Assembly (NCBI RefSeq): GCF_009296165.1
Contig: NZ_VUAZ01000041.1
Coordinates: forward strand, 16,218-80,217
Length of the DNA: 64,000 nt
From: Pseudomonas kitaguniensis
GTDB lineage: Bacteria; Pseudomonadota; Gammaproteobacteria; Pseudomonadales; Pseudomonadaceae
Direction of reading: 5' to 3'
This document shows positions 1 through 8,797 of the stretch, piece by piece; the first letter of the stretch is position 1, and each line of letters starts with the position of its first letter. The position numbers were made by a program, and so were the translations under genes. The notes beneath the pieces are model-generated. The model saw nothing but the letters and a program-made list of their open reading frames with translations. It was not told where the DNA came from and did not search any database.

Positions 1-422
1 CACGGCGCATCGAAAAACGCGAACAGCGCAGGCCCGGTGATGAATTGACGAATAACCCCGAGGTCGCCCAGCGACTGCCCGGCATTGCCCTGGCCGCGTT
101 GCAGGTTGCGTTCAAACGCGGCTTTGTACACGCGCAAGTTGAACCGCCGCTCTAACTGGCTGCCGATGCGAATCACGATAAAACTGCGCAGGGCTTCGAG
201 TGTGCCAATAAAGGCAAAGAAGCCCACGACCATCAGCGTCAACATCTCCAGCGTGGTTTCATTCTGCGAAGACAACACGCGGTCATACACTTGCAGCATG
301 TAAATCGACGGCACCAGCATCAATACGTTAATCAATGCGGTGAAACAGCCGATGCTGATCAAAATGCTCTTATATTCACCCAGCGCCCTGAATAAGGGTG
401 CAACCGCACGGGACGTCGCCAT
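1..422 (-). CDS. aprD: AprD, type I secretion ABC transporter (N-terminal part, cut by window edge)
   Basis: Reading the minus strand from the ATG at 422 gives about 140 residues that run off the window start with no stop. They start MATSRAVAPLFRALGEYK and contain two hydrophobic stretches (about residues 20-42 and 60-80) around the phrase VPSIYMLQVYDRVLSS, which is typical of the N-terminal membrane region of AprD/PrtD-type exporters. In this family the protein forms the inner-membrane ATPase/permease that, with AprE and AprF, exports the alkaline protease to the medium in one step. The ATPase domain lies outside the window. It follows aprI on the same strand after about 100 bases, in the standard aprA-aprI-aprD order, which supports the assignment. 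Confidence is high for the family and moderate for the exact start. Confidence 0.88.
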   Translation of the reverse strand, partial: MATSRAVAPLFRALGEYKSILISIGCFTALINVLMLVPSIYMLQVYDRVLSSQNETTLEMLTLMVVGFFAFIGTLEALRSFIVIRIGSQLERRFNLRVYKAAFERNLQRGQGNAGQSLGDLGVIRQFITGPALFAFFDAP

Positions 423-525
423 AGTGTTTGATCTTCCCTGAACCGAATGACGCGCAACAGTTGCCCGCGCCCCTGACACGGGACGGCCAACTATTAAAAT
501 CGAGTTATATGCTTATTACTGTTAA

Positions 526-894
526 CTAAGGTATTCGTTGCAGAACAACTTTTGTGCCTGCGGGAGTATACCCTTTATATTCGCCGGGTTTCTCGCGATT
601 TAAATGGGTAATGCCAGTGCCTTCGGCGTTCATCAGCCAAATACCGTCGGGCGTCGGCGACCAGCTCAGCGGTTTATCACCCAGCCATTGCTCGGCGCAG
701 GCGACATCACCGGCCAGGGCGTTGGCCTTTTCCAACAGGTCCAGCGCGCAGACCTGATCCTGCTGGTGCAACTGCCAATGGCCGGCCAATTGCGCGGTTG
801 AGAGTAAAACGAGACTGCTAGCCATTGCATGGGCTCCTGCCGACACGAACAACACCTGTGAAACACAGGCGATCAAATAAAAAAAACGCGGCAT
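526..894 (-). CDS. aprI: Alkaline protease inhibitor AprI (periplasmic)
   Basis: This 122-residue protein has an N-terminal signal peptide (hydrophobic to about residue 23, ending near AGAHA) and a small mature domain. It contains the Inh/AprI-type features of a LAGHWQL segment, a cysteine pair (CALDL and VACAEQW) and the region SWSPTPDGIWL. Members of this family bind serralysin-type zinc proteases in the periplasm and plug the active site with their N-terminus, protecting the cell before export. The gene lies 48 bases after the protease gene on the same strand, with a strong hairpin between them, and is followed by aprD. The size and position match AprI of other fluorescent pseudomonads. 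The assignment rests on context plus family features. Confidence 0.87.
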   Translation of the reverse strand: MPRFFYLIACVSQVLFVSAGAHAMASSLVLLSTAQLAGHWQLHQQDQVCALDLLEKANALAGDVACAEQWLGDKPLSWSPTPDGIWLMNAEGTGITHLNREKPGEYKGYTPAGTKVVLQRIP

Positions 895-912
895 CTTTAA
901 CTCCGGCAGAGT

Positions 913-934
913 GCGCGGCGCCGCAGCGCCGCGC
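913..934 (-). other. Strong intercistronic hairpin between aprA and aprI
   Basis: Two perfect 9-base arms (913-921 and 926-934, GCGCGGCGC and its complement) flank a 4-base loop between the aprA stop and the aprI start. There is no T run after it on the minus strand, so it is not a classical terminator. It may stabilise the aprA message or reduce read-through into aprI and aprD. The role is inferred. Confidence 0.6.
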
Positions 935-942
935 GCTTTACA

Positions 943-2376
943 TCACGCCACGATGTCGCTGACGGCTGCCTGGCCCACGGTAGTGACGAGGAAATCCGCC
1001 ACGCCATGCCCAGAGAAGTCTACGGCGAAGGTGCCCAGGTTAGTACCCGAGGCATAACTCAGCACGGCATCGCCGGCATGCCCGGTGAACGCACTGACGA
1101 AGCTCAAGCCCGCACCTTTGGTAATGCCGGACACGTCGATCTTGTCCGAACCCGAGGTGAAGTCAAAGATCTTGTCCGAAGCACCTGGCTTGGAGTCGCT
1201 GCTGGCGCCGTACACGAAGGTATCGCTGCCGGTGCCGCCCCACAGTTGGTCCGCACCGCCGCCGCCGTAGATGATGTCGTTGCCGGCACCGCCTTTGATT
1301 ACGTTGGCTGCGCTGTTACCAATGATCAGGTCATTACCCGAACCGCCGAGGGCGTTCTCGATGGTGACCCCCTTGGCGATGGACACGTTGCCGACCATGC
1401 CGCCTACGTCGGAGAACGAGGCCTCATTGAGGTTGATTTTCTGGTTCTGGGTAAAACCGGAGAAGTCCAGGGTGTCGTTGCCGCCACCGTCCCATACCGA
1501 AAATACCAGCTTGTCGGCACTGGATTTTGCGCTATAGAAATCACGACCGGTGTTGGAGTTGAAACCGTAGGTGGTGTCATCTGCGCGGGTCGCGTAGTTG
1601 GCGCCGTAGAGCTTCTGAACCGCGGCAATGTCATCGATCAGCGGGCCGGAAGCATAAGCCTCGACGCCACCTTTACTGAAGTTTTGCTTGGTGTTGCTCT
1701 CGTTCCAGTAACTCATGATGCTGTAGCCGCGCGTGTCCTGTCCGTAGGTCGCGTCGTTGTAGGTTGGGTTGCCATTACCGGCGTTGTAGTCGCCAGGGTG
1801 GGACAGGCCCAGGGTGTGGCCGATTTCGTGGGTCAGGGTCTGACGGCCGTAGTTATTCACGTCCGGCGTGGTGTTTTCCCTGTAGCCACTGTTGGTCAGG
1901 TACCACGAGACGCCGTCGTAGCCTGCGCCGTTGCCGGGCAGGTAGGCGAACGCCGCTGCGCCATCCTGGCCGCCGCTGTAGTTACCGAAGGTCATGTGGG
2001 CATCACCGCCGGTGGCTTTTTCGGTAAAGCTCACGTTGGCGACATCCGACCAGGATTGCATGGCCAGGGCGGCCTGTGCTTTCTGCTGGGTATTGAACTG
2101 GCTGAACCCGGAGATGCCATGTTTGTTCATGGTGGCCGTGGTAGCCGAGGTCAGGAAGGTGTAAGTCAGGTTGATCTTACCGTTGCCATCGACGTCCCGG
2201 TAAGCGGCACCATCACGCAGCAAAAAGTTGGCTGCCTGGTCGACGCTGTAGGACGGTTTGCCATTGACCGTGAGGTTGCCGCCACGGTCGTACAAATGGC
2301 TGAAGCTATCGATTTGCGAGTAAGCCGTGCTGGCTTGCGCGGCAGAAACAATAGCCTTCTCTTTTACTTTTGACAT
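943..2376 (-). CDS. aprA: Extracellular alkaline metalloprotease AprA/AprX (serralysin, RTX type)
   Basis: This 477-residue protein is a serralysin. The zinc site is [11 protein letters not shown] (His183, Glu184, His187, His193) and the Met-turn is SIMSYW (Met221). An RTX calcium-binding region with GGSGND, GGAGND and GGGGAD repeats lies near residues 343-380, and the C-terminus ends in DIVA, a type I secretion signal of the usual form. There is no N-terminal signal peptide, as expected. It is the heat-stable caseinolytic protease of the P. fluorescens group, exported by AprDEF. The start is supported by AAGGAAG 8 bases upstream. This Shine-Dalgarno contains an A-N-GGA core of the kind bound by RsmA/RsmE in Gac-controlled genes, and post-transcriptional control of aprA is known in the group. 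It is the first gene of the operon. Confidence 0.97.
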   Translation of the reverse strand: MSKVKEKAIVSAAQASTAYSQIDSFSHLYDRGGNLTVNGKPSYSVDQAANFLLRDGAAYRDVDGNGKINLTYTFLTSATTATMNKHGISGFSQFNTQQKAQAALAMQSWSDVANVSFTEKATGGDAHMTFGNYSGGQDGAAAFAYLPGNGAGYDGVSWYLTNSGYRENTTPDVNNYGRQTLTHEIGHTLGLSHPGDYNAGNGNPTYNDATYGQDTRGYSIMSYWNESNTKQNFSKGGVEAYASGPLIDDIAAVQKLYGANYATRADDTTYGFNSNTGRDFYSAKSSADKLVFSVWDGGGNDTLDFSGFTQNQKINLNEASFSDVGGMVGNVSIAKGVTIENALGGSGNDLIIGNSAANVIKGGAGNDIIYGGGGADQLWGGTGSDTFVYGASSDSKPGASDKIFDFTSGSDKIDVSGITKGAGLSFVSAFTGHAGDAVLSYASGTNLGTFAVDFSGHGVADFLVTTVGQAAVSDIVA

Positions 2377-3117
2377 AAACGGACTTCCTTGTTTGCAAAT
2401 GCATCAGTCTTGGTCGATAGGACCCACGCGGGCGAGGTCGTCCTATCACTCGCCTCTTTTGAAGGCGTAAGAAAATTGACACAATTTGAAATCTTCCGTC
2501 TACACATATTTCCGCAGTGAATAGGTGGCGCTCATTCAATAAGATAAAGTCGCGCGCAGTGTTTGTTGGGCGCAACTGCTTTTGTCCGACAGTTTCAGAC
2601 TGGGTGTTATTTAAATATTAAATAGCGTTGCGCACGGACACGTTTTAACAGCCTAGTTGTTGAATGGATCCAATATATTGCCACCGTGCCAATTACCGCA
2701 TTGGCGACAGGCTACTTGCGCTATTAATCAGGCTTGTCCCCCATTACCGGGCCACAAAAGTGCAAGGCATAGTGCCACTAAGTTGTACTTAGTCGCACTT
2801 CGATAGAGCGCGGGCAACAACGCATGACCCAGCGATGGTAAGGCCGAGGCAATACGCGGCATGTGCAGCGCCGTGACGGGCAGACGGCGGTTACATCCTG
2901 GGTTTGACCGCGCTGTCAATGGCGAAACGGCGTCTATCAATAGTGGCAATTCGCCTGATTTGCAGACGGGCATGACGCAGATCAAATTAATCGCAAACAA
3001 CCGCCAAACGGCGCCAAAAAACTCACCTTGGGCGCCCGCGCGAATGCTACTTTGAAGTCCTACACTGCCACGACCAGTGAAGGTTATGGCCCTGCCGCGA
3101 GCTTAAGGAAGCGCTCA
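2377..3117. promoter_or_regulatory. Non-coding region upstream of aprA
   Basis: These 741 bases separate aprA (reading left) from the DUF1652 gene (reading right) and should hold both promoters. The part next to aprA is noticeably more AT-rich than the flanking genes (for example around 2600-2670). Small open frames here have no family features and no good ribosome sites, so I do not call them. No clear repeat, RNA gene or operator was identified. Confidence 0.5.
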
Positions 3118-3390
3118 ATGAACCAGGTGGGCAACATGAACAAAGTGACGTTCCCCAACGCCTGCCAGCTGATGCGCTGGCATTTCCATCCGATGGGCTT
3201 CGAGGGCAGCATGGACGCCCCCGGCAGCATGGTTGCCCGCCTGTTCGACCGTGCCAGCGGCGAGACGCTGATCGCGATTGCCGGCATCCCGTGCGCCACC
3301 GTGATGAATGCCGCCGATGTTGAGCGCATCATCGAATCGGTGGAGTACGAGCTGGAGTGTTTCGTGCCACCGCTGTCCTTGCGCGCCTGA
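3118..3390 (+). CDS. DUF1652 family protein
   Basis: This small protein of about 90 residues has the DUF1652 pattern of Pseudomonas: FPNACQLMRWHFHPMGFEG near the N-terminus, then DRASGETLIAIAGIPC and a C-terminal VERIIESVEYEL. The function of the family is unknown. It is a short cytoplasmic protein with no signal peptide or membrane segment. I chose the ATG at 3118 because TAAGGAAG lies a few bases upstream. An ATG 18 bases later (3136) is an alternative, and the frame is also open upstream to 3028. The gene stands alone and converges with the helicase gene, with the repeat block between them. The domain call is fairly certain, and there is no basis for a functional claim. Confidence 0.8.
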   Translation: MNQVGNMNKVTFPNACQLMRWHFHPMGFEGSMDAPGSMVARLFDRASGETLIAIAGIPCATVMNAADVERIIESVEYELECFVPPLSLRA

Positions 3391-3424
3391 TTCGATTCCA
3401 GCATTGCTTGCCGGGCAACTGTGT

Positions 3425-3499
3425 GCGGGCTTGCTCGCGATAGCGGTGTGTCAGCTGAAAAATACGTGTCTGACACACCGCTATCGCGAGCAAGCCCGC
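3425..3499. repeat. REPIN-type inverted repeat
   Basis: Two perfectly complementary 29-base arms (3425-3453 and 3471-3499) flank a 17-base loop. The arms start GCGGGCTTGCTCGCGATAG, the core typical of REP sequences scattered through fluorescent Pseudomonas genomes and mobilised by REP-associated tyrosine transposases. It sits between two convergent genes, the usual location, and could also act as a bidirectional transcription stop. No RAYT transposase gene is present in the window. Confidence 0.9.
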
Positions 3500-3558
3500 T
3501 CCCACATAAGCCCGCTCCTACACAAGCCCTCTCCCACACAAGCCCGCCTCCACACAAG
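3495..3558. repeat. 16-bp tandem repeat array, four units, grown from the REPIN end
   Basis: Four consecutive 16-base units start at 3495, 3511, 3527 and 3543, with consensus CCCGCTCCCACACAAG and one to three differences per unit. The first unit overlaps the distal end of the REPIN, so the array appears to have grown from the repeat's own terminus. It has no open reading frame of its own and ends 55 bases before the helicase stop codon. Confidence 0.85.
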
Positions 3559-3613
3559 CGCGTTTTATCCGACCATTCAGGCCTGCTTTTGGGCCGCCTG
3601 CTTTTGAGCCGGT

Positions 3614-6010
3614 TTAGCCGCGCTGATCGTCAAAAAACGCTTTTGCGCCGTCTACCCGCTCAGATGCTCTGGGCAGATTCACGCCCTGGCCTTCGGGCTT
3701 TTCCACATACCAATAACAATGGCTTACCGCCCGCGTGATGCCGACATAGGCCAGGCGCAGCACTTCGTCCTTTTGCGCGGTGTCATACGGTTCACTGTCG
3801 CCATCCTTGCCCAAGCCCGCCATGCGGTACACCTGGTTTTTGTAGGGCGAACTCGTGAGGTGCTGACAGTCGCCGAGCAGGAATACCGAATCCGCTTGCA
3901 GGCCTTTGGCACTGTGATACGTCAGCTGTTTTAACCGGCGGGCTTGTGGCGGCAAGCTAGAATCCAGATTAACTACGGGCTGAATATGCTGTTCAATCAA
4001 TAGCTTATCGCTACTTTTTCGATACAGCATTAACACCGAATCGCCCTGTTGATAGCGTTCCAGTAACTGCCGACCCAGCGCAGCGTCGTCGCGCGTCAGC
4101 ACAGTCACGGGCACCCGCTCTCGGGGTTGACCACTCGCCTTGGCCTTCTTGCCGGGCAGCGACGGCGCTGCACGCACGATATGCTCGGCAGCGTCGATGA
4201 TGTGTTGATGGCTGCGGTAGTTCTCGCTGAGCATCACGCGCGTAGTGCTGGGTGACGGGAATTGCTGGTCGAATTCTATGAAGTACTTGGGCGAACTGCC
4301 GCGCCAGCCATAAATCGATTGCCAGTCATCACCCACACACAGCAACGACGAGCGTTGCGCGCCACGGCCGACGTGCATTGCCGGGCCACGGCTGCGGATT
4401 TCGCGCAGGCTGGCGCGCACCCACGAGACGATCTGCGGCGATACGTCCTGGAATTCATCGATCATCAGGTGCGACATCGGTCGCAGCAAGGGGTCACTGA
4501 GCAACTTGAGATTTTCCGGGGTGTTCTCGCCGAACAGCGAGAACATGCGGTTATAAGTCATGATCGGCGGCGACTGGTCGAGCAGGTGCTCTTCCAGAGC
4601 TTTCCAGAAAATGCTCAGGGCTTCAAAAAAACAGCGGTCCGGGTCGTCCTGCGCAAAGCTCATCTGCCCCACAGCGGCGGGTACGTCCAACCCGAGGTTC
4701 TCGATAAACCCGGCGGCCATGACAAAACTGTCCAGTAGCGGTGCTGACGTGAGTTCGCCTTTCACCTTGTAATCAAAGCCAGGCCCGGCGCTGGCATCAC
4801 CCGCCAGGCTGCTTAAAAGGCGCTTGGAAGACTCGTAGCTATCCAACCATATCAATGGCTTACGGCAGAAAGCTTGAAACAAGGTGCGCTTTACCGCCCA
4901 CTCTGCGCGTACCGACAGTTTTGAATTCGGCCGGCTGATCCGGGCGTCTTCCCGTGCGTCGAAGCCGAGCACCACCCAGGCATCCAGTTCCGGGATGTAG
5001 CCGTGGCAATGAAATTGCGCGCCGTTGATTTCGAAGGCCTGGCGGCTCGGCTCAATGCCCTTTATCGGCCAGGCGCCAGCGCGAAACCACAGGTCTTCGA
5101 TCACATCACAGAGTTCTTCATCGCGCTTGGCGGCCAGCTCGGTTACCGCTATGCGCTTCTGTACATCCGGGTGATCGCGCTCCAGCTCCTTGAGTTGCAG
5201 GCCATGGCGTGCCAATGGCGCGATCAGCTCGCGAAAACGTTCATGTCGGCCCTGCAGCCGGTGATAGCAGGCGTTCATCTGTTGGCGCTGCGCGTCGCTG
5301 ATGCGCAGGTCGAACGGGTTGCTGTCCGCGTCCTCGACACCGCTGCCGAGGTTCTCGAAGGCTTGCAAGCGCTCGAACCCCGGCAAGCTGCGCACCATCG
5401 GCAGAATGCGTGAATGAAAGGTACGCACCACGGCCTGGGCTTCTTTAATGCCAAGGGGTTGGCCCCACAGGCTGAGAATGTGCATGAGCTTGTTGATGAA
5501 ATCTTTGCGCGACTCGCGGGTGAAGGTCACCACGGTCATCGAGCTCAATTCAAAGCCCAGGTAATGCGTGAGCAACAGAATGCGCAGCACCAGCGAGGTG
5601 GATTTACCCGCACCGGCACCGGCAATCACCGAGGTCGAGGGCGTGTCACTGAAAATCATCTTCCATTGCGCGGCACTCGGCTGCGCATGGGCCGGCAGCA
5701 AGCGCGCTACATCGGCCTTCATGCGCTTTTTAAGGTCGGCGCCGAGTGGCAGTCGCCAATCGTCGAACAGGTTGTGATCCACGCCTGGCGCCGTGTGCTC
5801 ATCGGGGCGAAAGTCACGGATCAACAATACTTGCCGCCCCTCCTCGATACCGTCTGCCTTACCCTCGCGGTAGCCATATTCCACACCGGCCTCGTGCCCG
5901 CTGCGGAACCCATCGGCTTGCCCGTGCAGCCAGGAAAACCGGTGCTGGGCACGCAAGCGCGTCAGGCCGTGGCCGAACAAACGGGCGGCCAGCCGTTTAA
6001 GCAGGGGCAT
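3614..6010 (-). CDS. UvrD/Rep-like superfamily I DNA helicase
   Basis: This protein has about 798 residues when started at the ATG at 6010. The helicase motifs appear in order: Walker A AGAGAGKST near residue 131, Walker B MIDEFQDVSP, motif III GDDWQSIYGWRG, motif IV LSENYRS, motif V TYHSAKGLQAD and motif VI YVGITRA close to the C-terminus. This is the ATP-dependent 3'-5' DNA translocase core of UvrD/Rep/HelD proteins. The roughly 100-residue region before Walker A resembles the leader of helicase IV-like proteins, so a role in DNA repair or recombination is likely but unproven. The frame stays open to a TTG at 6133. I prefer ATG 6010 because the extra 41 residues look non-domain, although neither start has a good ribosome site. 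The gene converges with DUF1652. Confidence 0.88.
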   Translation of the reverse strand: MPLLKRLAARLFGHGLTRLRAQHRFSWLHGQADGFRSGHEAGVEYGYREGKADGIEEGRQVLLIRDFRPDEHTAPGVDHNLFDDWRLPLGADLKKRMKADVARLLPAHAQPSAAQWKMIFSDTPSTSVIAGAGAGKSTSLVLRILLLTHYLGFELSSMTVVTFTRESRKDFINKLMHILSLWGQPLGIKEAQAVVRTFHSRILPMVRSLPGFERLQAFENLGSGVEDADSNPFDLRISDAQRQQMNACYHRLQGRHERFRELIAPLARHGLQLKELERDHPDVQKRIAVTELAAKRDEELCDVIEDLWFRAGAWPIKGIEPSRQAFEINGAQFHCHGYIPELDAWVVLGFDAREDARISRPNSKLSVRAEWAVKRTLFQAFCRKPLIWLDSYESSKRLLSSLAGDASAGPGFDYKVKGELTSAPLLDSFVMAAGFIENLGLDVPAAVGQMSFAQDDPDRCFFEALSIFWKALEEHLLDQSPPIMTYNRMFSLFGENTPENLKLLSDPLLRPMSHLMIDEFQDVSPQIVSWVRASLREIRSRGPAMHVGRGAQRSSLLCVGDDWQSIYGWRGSSPKYFIEFDQQFPSPSTTRVMLSENYRSHQHIIDAAEHIVRAAPSLPGKKAKASGQPRERVPVTVLTRDDAALGRQLLERYQQGDSVLMLYRKSSDKLLIEQHIQPVVNLDSSLPPQARRLKQLTYHSAKGLQADSVFLLGDCQHLTSSPYKNQVYRMAGLGKDGDSEPYDTAQKDEVLRLAYVGITRAVSHCYWYVEKPEGQGVNLPRASERVDGAKAFFDDQRG

Positions 6011-6278
6011 TTGCGCCAGTGGCAGCAGATCGGGGGGCAAATCGGGCGTTTGTTGCGGCACGCGGACTCCAGCGATGAGGATGTTTTGGCGAAGCCGCCA
6101 TGGTCGCCGGAATCGGCGTTGAGTTCCAGCCAATTGCTTTCACGTCATGCAGTTAGCCGATGAAGTGAAAGTCAAAACGCCAGGAACCAATCGAAATATT
6201 GGATGGGAATAAGGCATTTTTTACGCTTTTTATCGATCATGCACGGGTGGATCATGGCGACATCAACAGGAGACGATC

Positions 6279-6972
6279 ATGCTTGAACTTCGACCTTTCA
6301 ATACCTTGGGCGGCGCCCACCATGGCTGGCTTGATGCCCATCACCACTTTTCATTTGCCGAGTACCACGACCCCGAACGCATGCATTGGGGCAACCTGCG
6401 GGTATGGAACGACGACATCATCGCGCCCGGCACCGGCTTCCCGCAGCACGCGCACCGTGACATGGAAATCATCACGTATGTGCGTGAAGGCGCTATCAGC
6501 CATGCCGATAATCTGGGCAACAAAGGCCGCACAGAGGCTGGCGATGTGCAGGTAATGAGTGCGGGCACCGGGATTGCGCACAGCGAGTACAACCTGGAAG
6601 CGCGCCGACGAAGATTTTTCAGATCTGGATTATTCCGAATGAGGCGGGTTTGCCACCTTCCTGGGGTGCCAAGCCGTTTCCGAAAGGCGACCGTGAGGGC
6701 TTTGTGACGCTGGCCAGTGGCAAGGCGGGGGACAGTGAAAGCTTGCGGATTCGTGCGGATGCGCGGTTGGTGGCGGCCAACCTGAAGGCTGGGGAAAGCG
6801 CCGAATACAGGCTGGACGGCGGGCGCGCGCGTACTTGGTGCCGGCGACGGGGGTGATTGAGGTGAATGGGCTGCGTGCACAGGCGCGGGATGGTGTGGCG
6901 GTGGAAAATGAGCAGGTGTTGCGCGTAACGGCGCTGGAAGACAGCGAGATCGTGCTGGTTGATCTGGCCTGA
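6279..6972 (+). pseudogene. Pirin-family protein, broken by two frameshifts
   Basis: The start (ATG 6279, AGGAG 7 bases upstream) gives an intact pirin N-terminal cupin with FPQHAHRDMEIITYV, which holds the metal-binding histidines, and MSAGTGIAHSEYN. At about 6598-6606 the frame is lost. The expected continuation (TKIFQIWIIPNEAGLPPSWG) is in another frame. A second break at about 6822-6832 is needed to reach the C-terminal AYLVPATGVIEV and the natural end LVDLA followed by TGA at 6970. Each break is explained by loss of one C or by an extra CG pair in a GC run. Pirins of this type can be quercetin 2,3-dioxygenases or redox-sensing regulators. With both breaks repaired the protein would have about 231 residues, the usual length. 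It is either a recent pseudogene or two sequence errors. Confidence 0.85.
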
Positions 6973-6978
6973 TTGATC

Positions 6979-7028
6979 GTTCCCGCGCTCCGCGCCAGCT
7001 TCTAGAGCTAGACGCAGAGCGTGGGAAC
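6979..7028. repeat. Inverted repeat between convergent genes
   Basis: The 12-base arms 6979-6990 (GTTCCCGCGCTC) and 7017-7028 (GAGCGTGGGAAC) are complementary except for one position. The core resembles a second class of dispersed intergenic repeat common in P. fluorescens genomes. It lies between the pirin and pgm ends, both of which point at it, so it may serve as a transcription stop. The repeat-class assignment is from memory of such sequences. Confidence 0.65.
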
Positions 7029-7045
7029 ATCATGCGGCCGGGTTA

Positions 7046-8692
7046 TCAGTTGGAACTGATCGCACCGTCCACCAACACTTGGGCCTCTTCAACCAACTGC
7101 TTGAGGTGATCCTCACCGACGAAGCTCTCGGCGTAGATCTTGTAAATATCCTCGGTGCCCGATGGCCGTGCGGCGAACCAGCCGTTTTCGGTCATCACCT
7201 TCAAGCCACCAATCGCCTGGTTGTTGCCCGGCGCATGGCTGAGGATTTGCTGAATGCTCTCGCCAGCCAATTGCGTGGACGTGACCTGCTCAGGCGACAG
7301 TTTGCCTAACAAGGCCTTCTGCGCCGGCGTGGCTTTGGCGTCGACGCGAATCGCAAATGGCTCGCCGAGCGCGTCGGTCAGGCCACGGTAGATCTGGCTC
7401 GGGTCTTGCCCCTTGCGCGAGGTCATTTCCGCCGCCAGCAAGGCCGGAATCAGGCCGTCCTTGTCGGTGCTCCACACACTGCCATCCTTGCGCAGGAACG
7501 AGGCGCCGGCGCTTTCTTCACCGCCAAAACCCAGCGAACCTTCGAACAGGCCATCGGCAAACCACTTGAAGCCAACCGGCACTTCATACAGGCGACGGCC
7601 GATACGCGCCGCAACGCGATCAATCAAGCCGCTGCTGACCACGGTTTTGCCCACGGCCGCATCGCTGCGCCAGTCAGGACGGTTCTGAAACAGGTAATCG
7701 ATGCTCACCGCCAAGTAGTTGTTCGGCGCCAACAGGCCGCCGGACGGGGTGACGATGCCGTGACGGTCGTGGTCCGGGTCGCAGGCAAACGCCACGTCGT
7801 AGCGCTCTTTGAGGCCGATCAGGCTTTGCATCGCGTAGCTGGAAGACGGGTCCATGCGGATCTGGCCGTCCCAGTCGACGCTCATGAAGCGGAAGGTGGC
7901 ATCGACTTCGGTGTTGACCACGTCGAGGTTCAAACGGTAGTGCTCGGCAATCGCCGACCAGTAGCGCACCCCTGCTCCGCCCAATGGATCGACGCCCAGG
8001 CGCAGATCGGCGCTGCGGATGGCATCCATGTCGATCACATTGATCAGGTCAGCCACGTAGCTGTTGAGGTAATCATGGCGATGCGTGGTGTCCGCCTTGA
8101 GCGCCTGTGCGTGAGTGATGCGCTTGACCCCGGCAAGCTTGTTGGCCAGCAGTTCATTGGCCTTGGCTTCGATCCACTTGGTCACGTGAGTGTCGGCCGG
8201 GCCGCCGTTGGGTGGGTTGTACTTGTAACCGCCGCTCTGCGGCGGGTTGTGCGACGGCGTGATCACGATGCCGTCGGCCAGGCCGCTGGTGCGGCCACGG
8301 TTGTAGCAAATAATCGCGTGGGAAATCGCCGGCGTCGGCGTGTATTCATCGCCTTCGGCCAGCATCACGTGCACGCCATTCGCGGCCAGCACTTCCAGTG
8401 CACTGGCACCGGCCGGTGTCGACAGCGCATGGGTGTCCAAGCCCACGAACAACGGGCCGTTGATGCCTTGCGCTTCACGGTACAGGCAGATGGCCTGGCT
8501 GATGGCAAGTACATGCCATTCGTTGAAGCTCAGCTCGAACGAGCTGCCACGGTGCCCGGAAGTACCAAAGGCCACGCGCTGGGTGGAGATCGCTGCATCA
8601 GGCTGGCCGGTGTAATAGGCCGTGACCAGTCGCGGGATGTCTACCAGCAACTGGGCTGGCGCTGGCTTGCCCGCAAAAGGACTGATTGTCAT
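7046..8692 (-). CDS. pgm: Phosphoglucomutase (alpha-D-glucose 1-phosphate / 6-phosphate)
   Basis: This 548-residue protein interconverts glucose 1-phosphate and glucose 6-phosphate, linking glycolysis with glycogen, trehalose and exopolysaccharide precursors in the cytoplasm. It has the four hexomutase signatures: [10 protein letters not shown] near residue 43, the phosphoserine loop [11 protein letters not shown], the metal-binding loop DPDHDRHG, and the C-terminal phosphate-binding [15 protein letters not shown]. The sugar-specificity loop GGEESAG is also present. Length and motifs match bacterial Pgm of the GlgC-associated type. The start at 8692 has GAGG 8 bases upstream. It is a single gene with a repeat at its 3' side and no close partner on the minus strand. 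Confidence 0.96.
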   Translation of the reverse strand: MTISPFAGKPAPAQLLVDIPRLVTAYYTGQPDAAISTQRVAFGTSGHRGSSFELSFNEWHVLAISQAICLYREAQGINGPLFVGLDTHALSTPAGASALEVLAANGVHVMLAEGDEYTPTPAISHAIICYNRGRTSGLADGIVITPSHNPPQSGGYKYNPPNGGPADTHVTKWIEAKANELLANKLAGVKRITHAQALKADTTHRHDYLNSYVADLINVIDMDAIRSADLRLGVDPLGGAGVRYWSAIAEHYRLNLDVVNTEVDATFRFMSVDWDGQIRMDPSSSYAMQSLIGLKERYDVAFACDPDHDRHGIVTPSGGLLAPNNYLAVSIDYLFQNRPDWRSDAAVGKTVVSSGLIDRVAARIGRRLYEVPVGFKWFADGLFEGSLGFGGEESAGASFLRKDGSVWSTDKDGLIPALLAAEMTSRKGQDPSQIYRGLTDALGEPFAIRVDAKATPAQKALLGKLSPEQVTSTQLAGESIQQILSHAPGNNQAIGGLKVMTENGWFAARPSGTEDIYKIYAESFVGEDHLKQLVEEAQVLVDGAISSN

Positions 8693-8797
8693 GCATAAAC
8701 CTCGAAAAGAAGGATTCGGAAAAAATGGCAGTTTACTGAGAGTTGGACTACTGCGCGACGGTATCGATCCTACAACCTGAAGAGAAATTTCACAGGC

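Noticed and set aside
1006..2373. Long open frame on the plus strand opposite aprA (455 codons)
   Set aside because: It is a mirror frame of aprA caused by high GC codon use. It has no family features, and the serralysin on the other strand is unmistakable.
2728..3000. Small open frame in the aprA upstream region (90 codons)
   Set aside because: No ribosome site or family features; it lies in non-coding DNA.
7406..8698. Long open frame on the plus strand opposite pgm (430 codons)
   Set aside because: The hexomutase motifs on the minus strand are complete. The plus frame is Arg/Ala/Val-rich shadow sequence.
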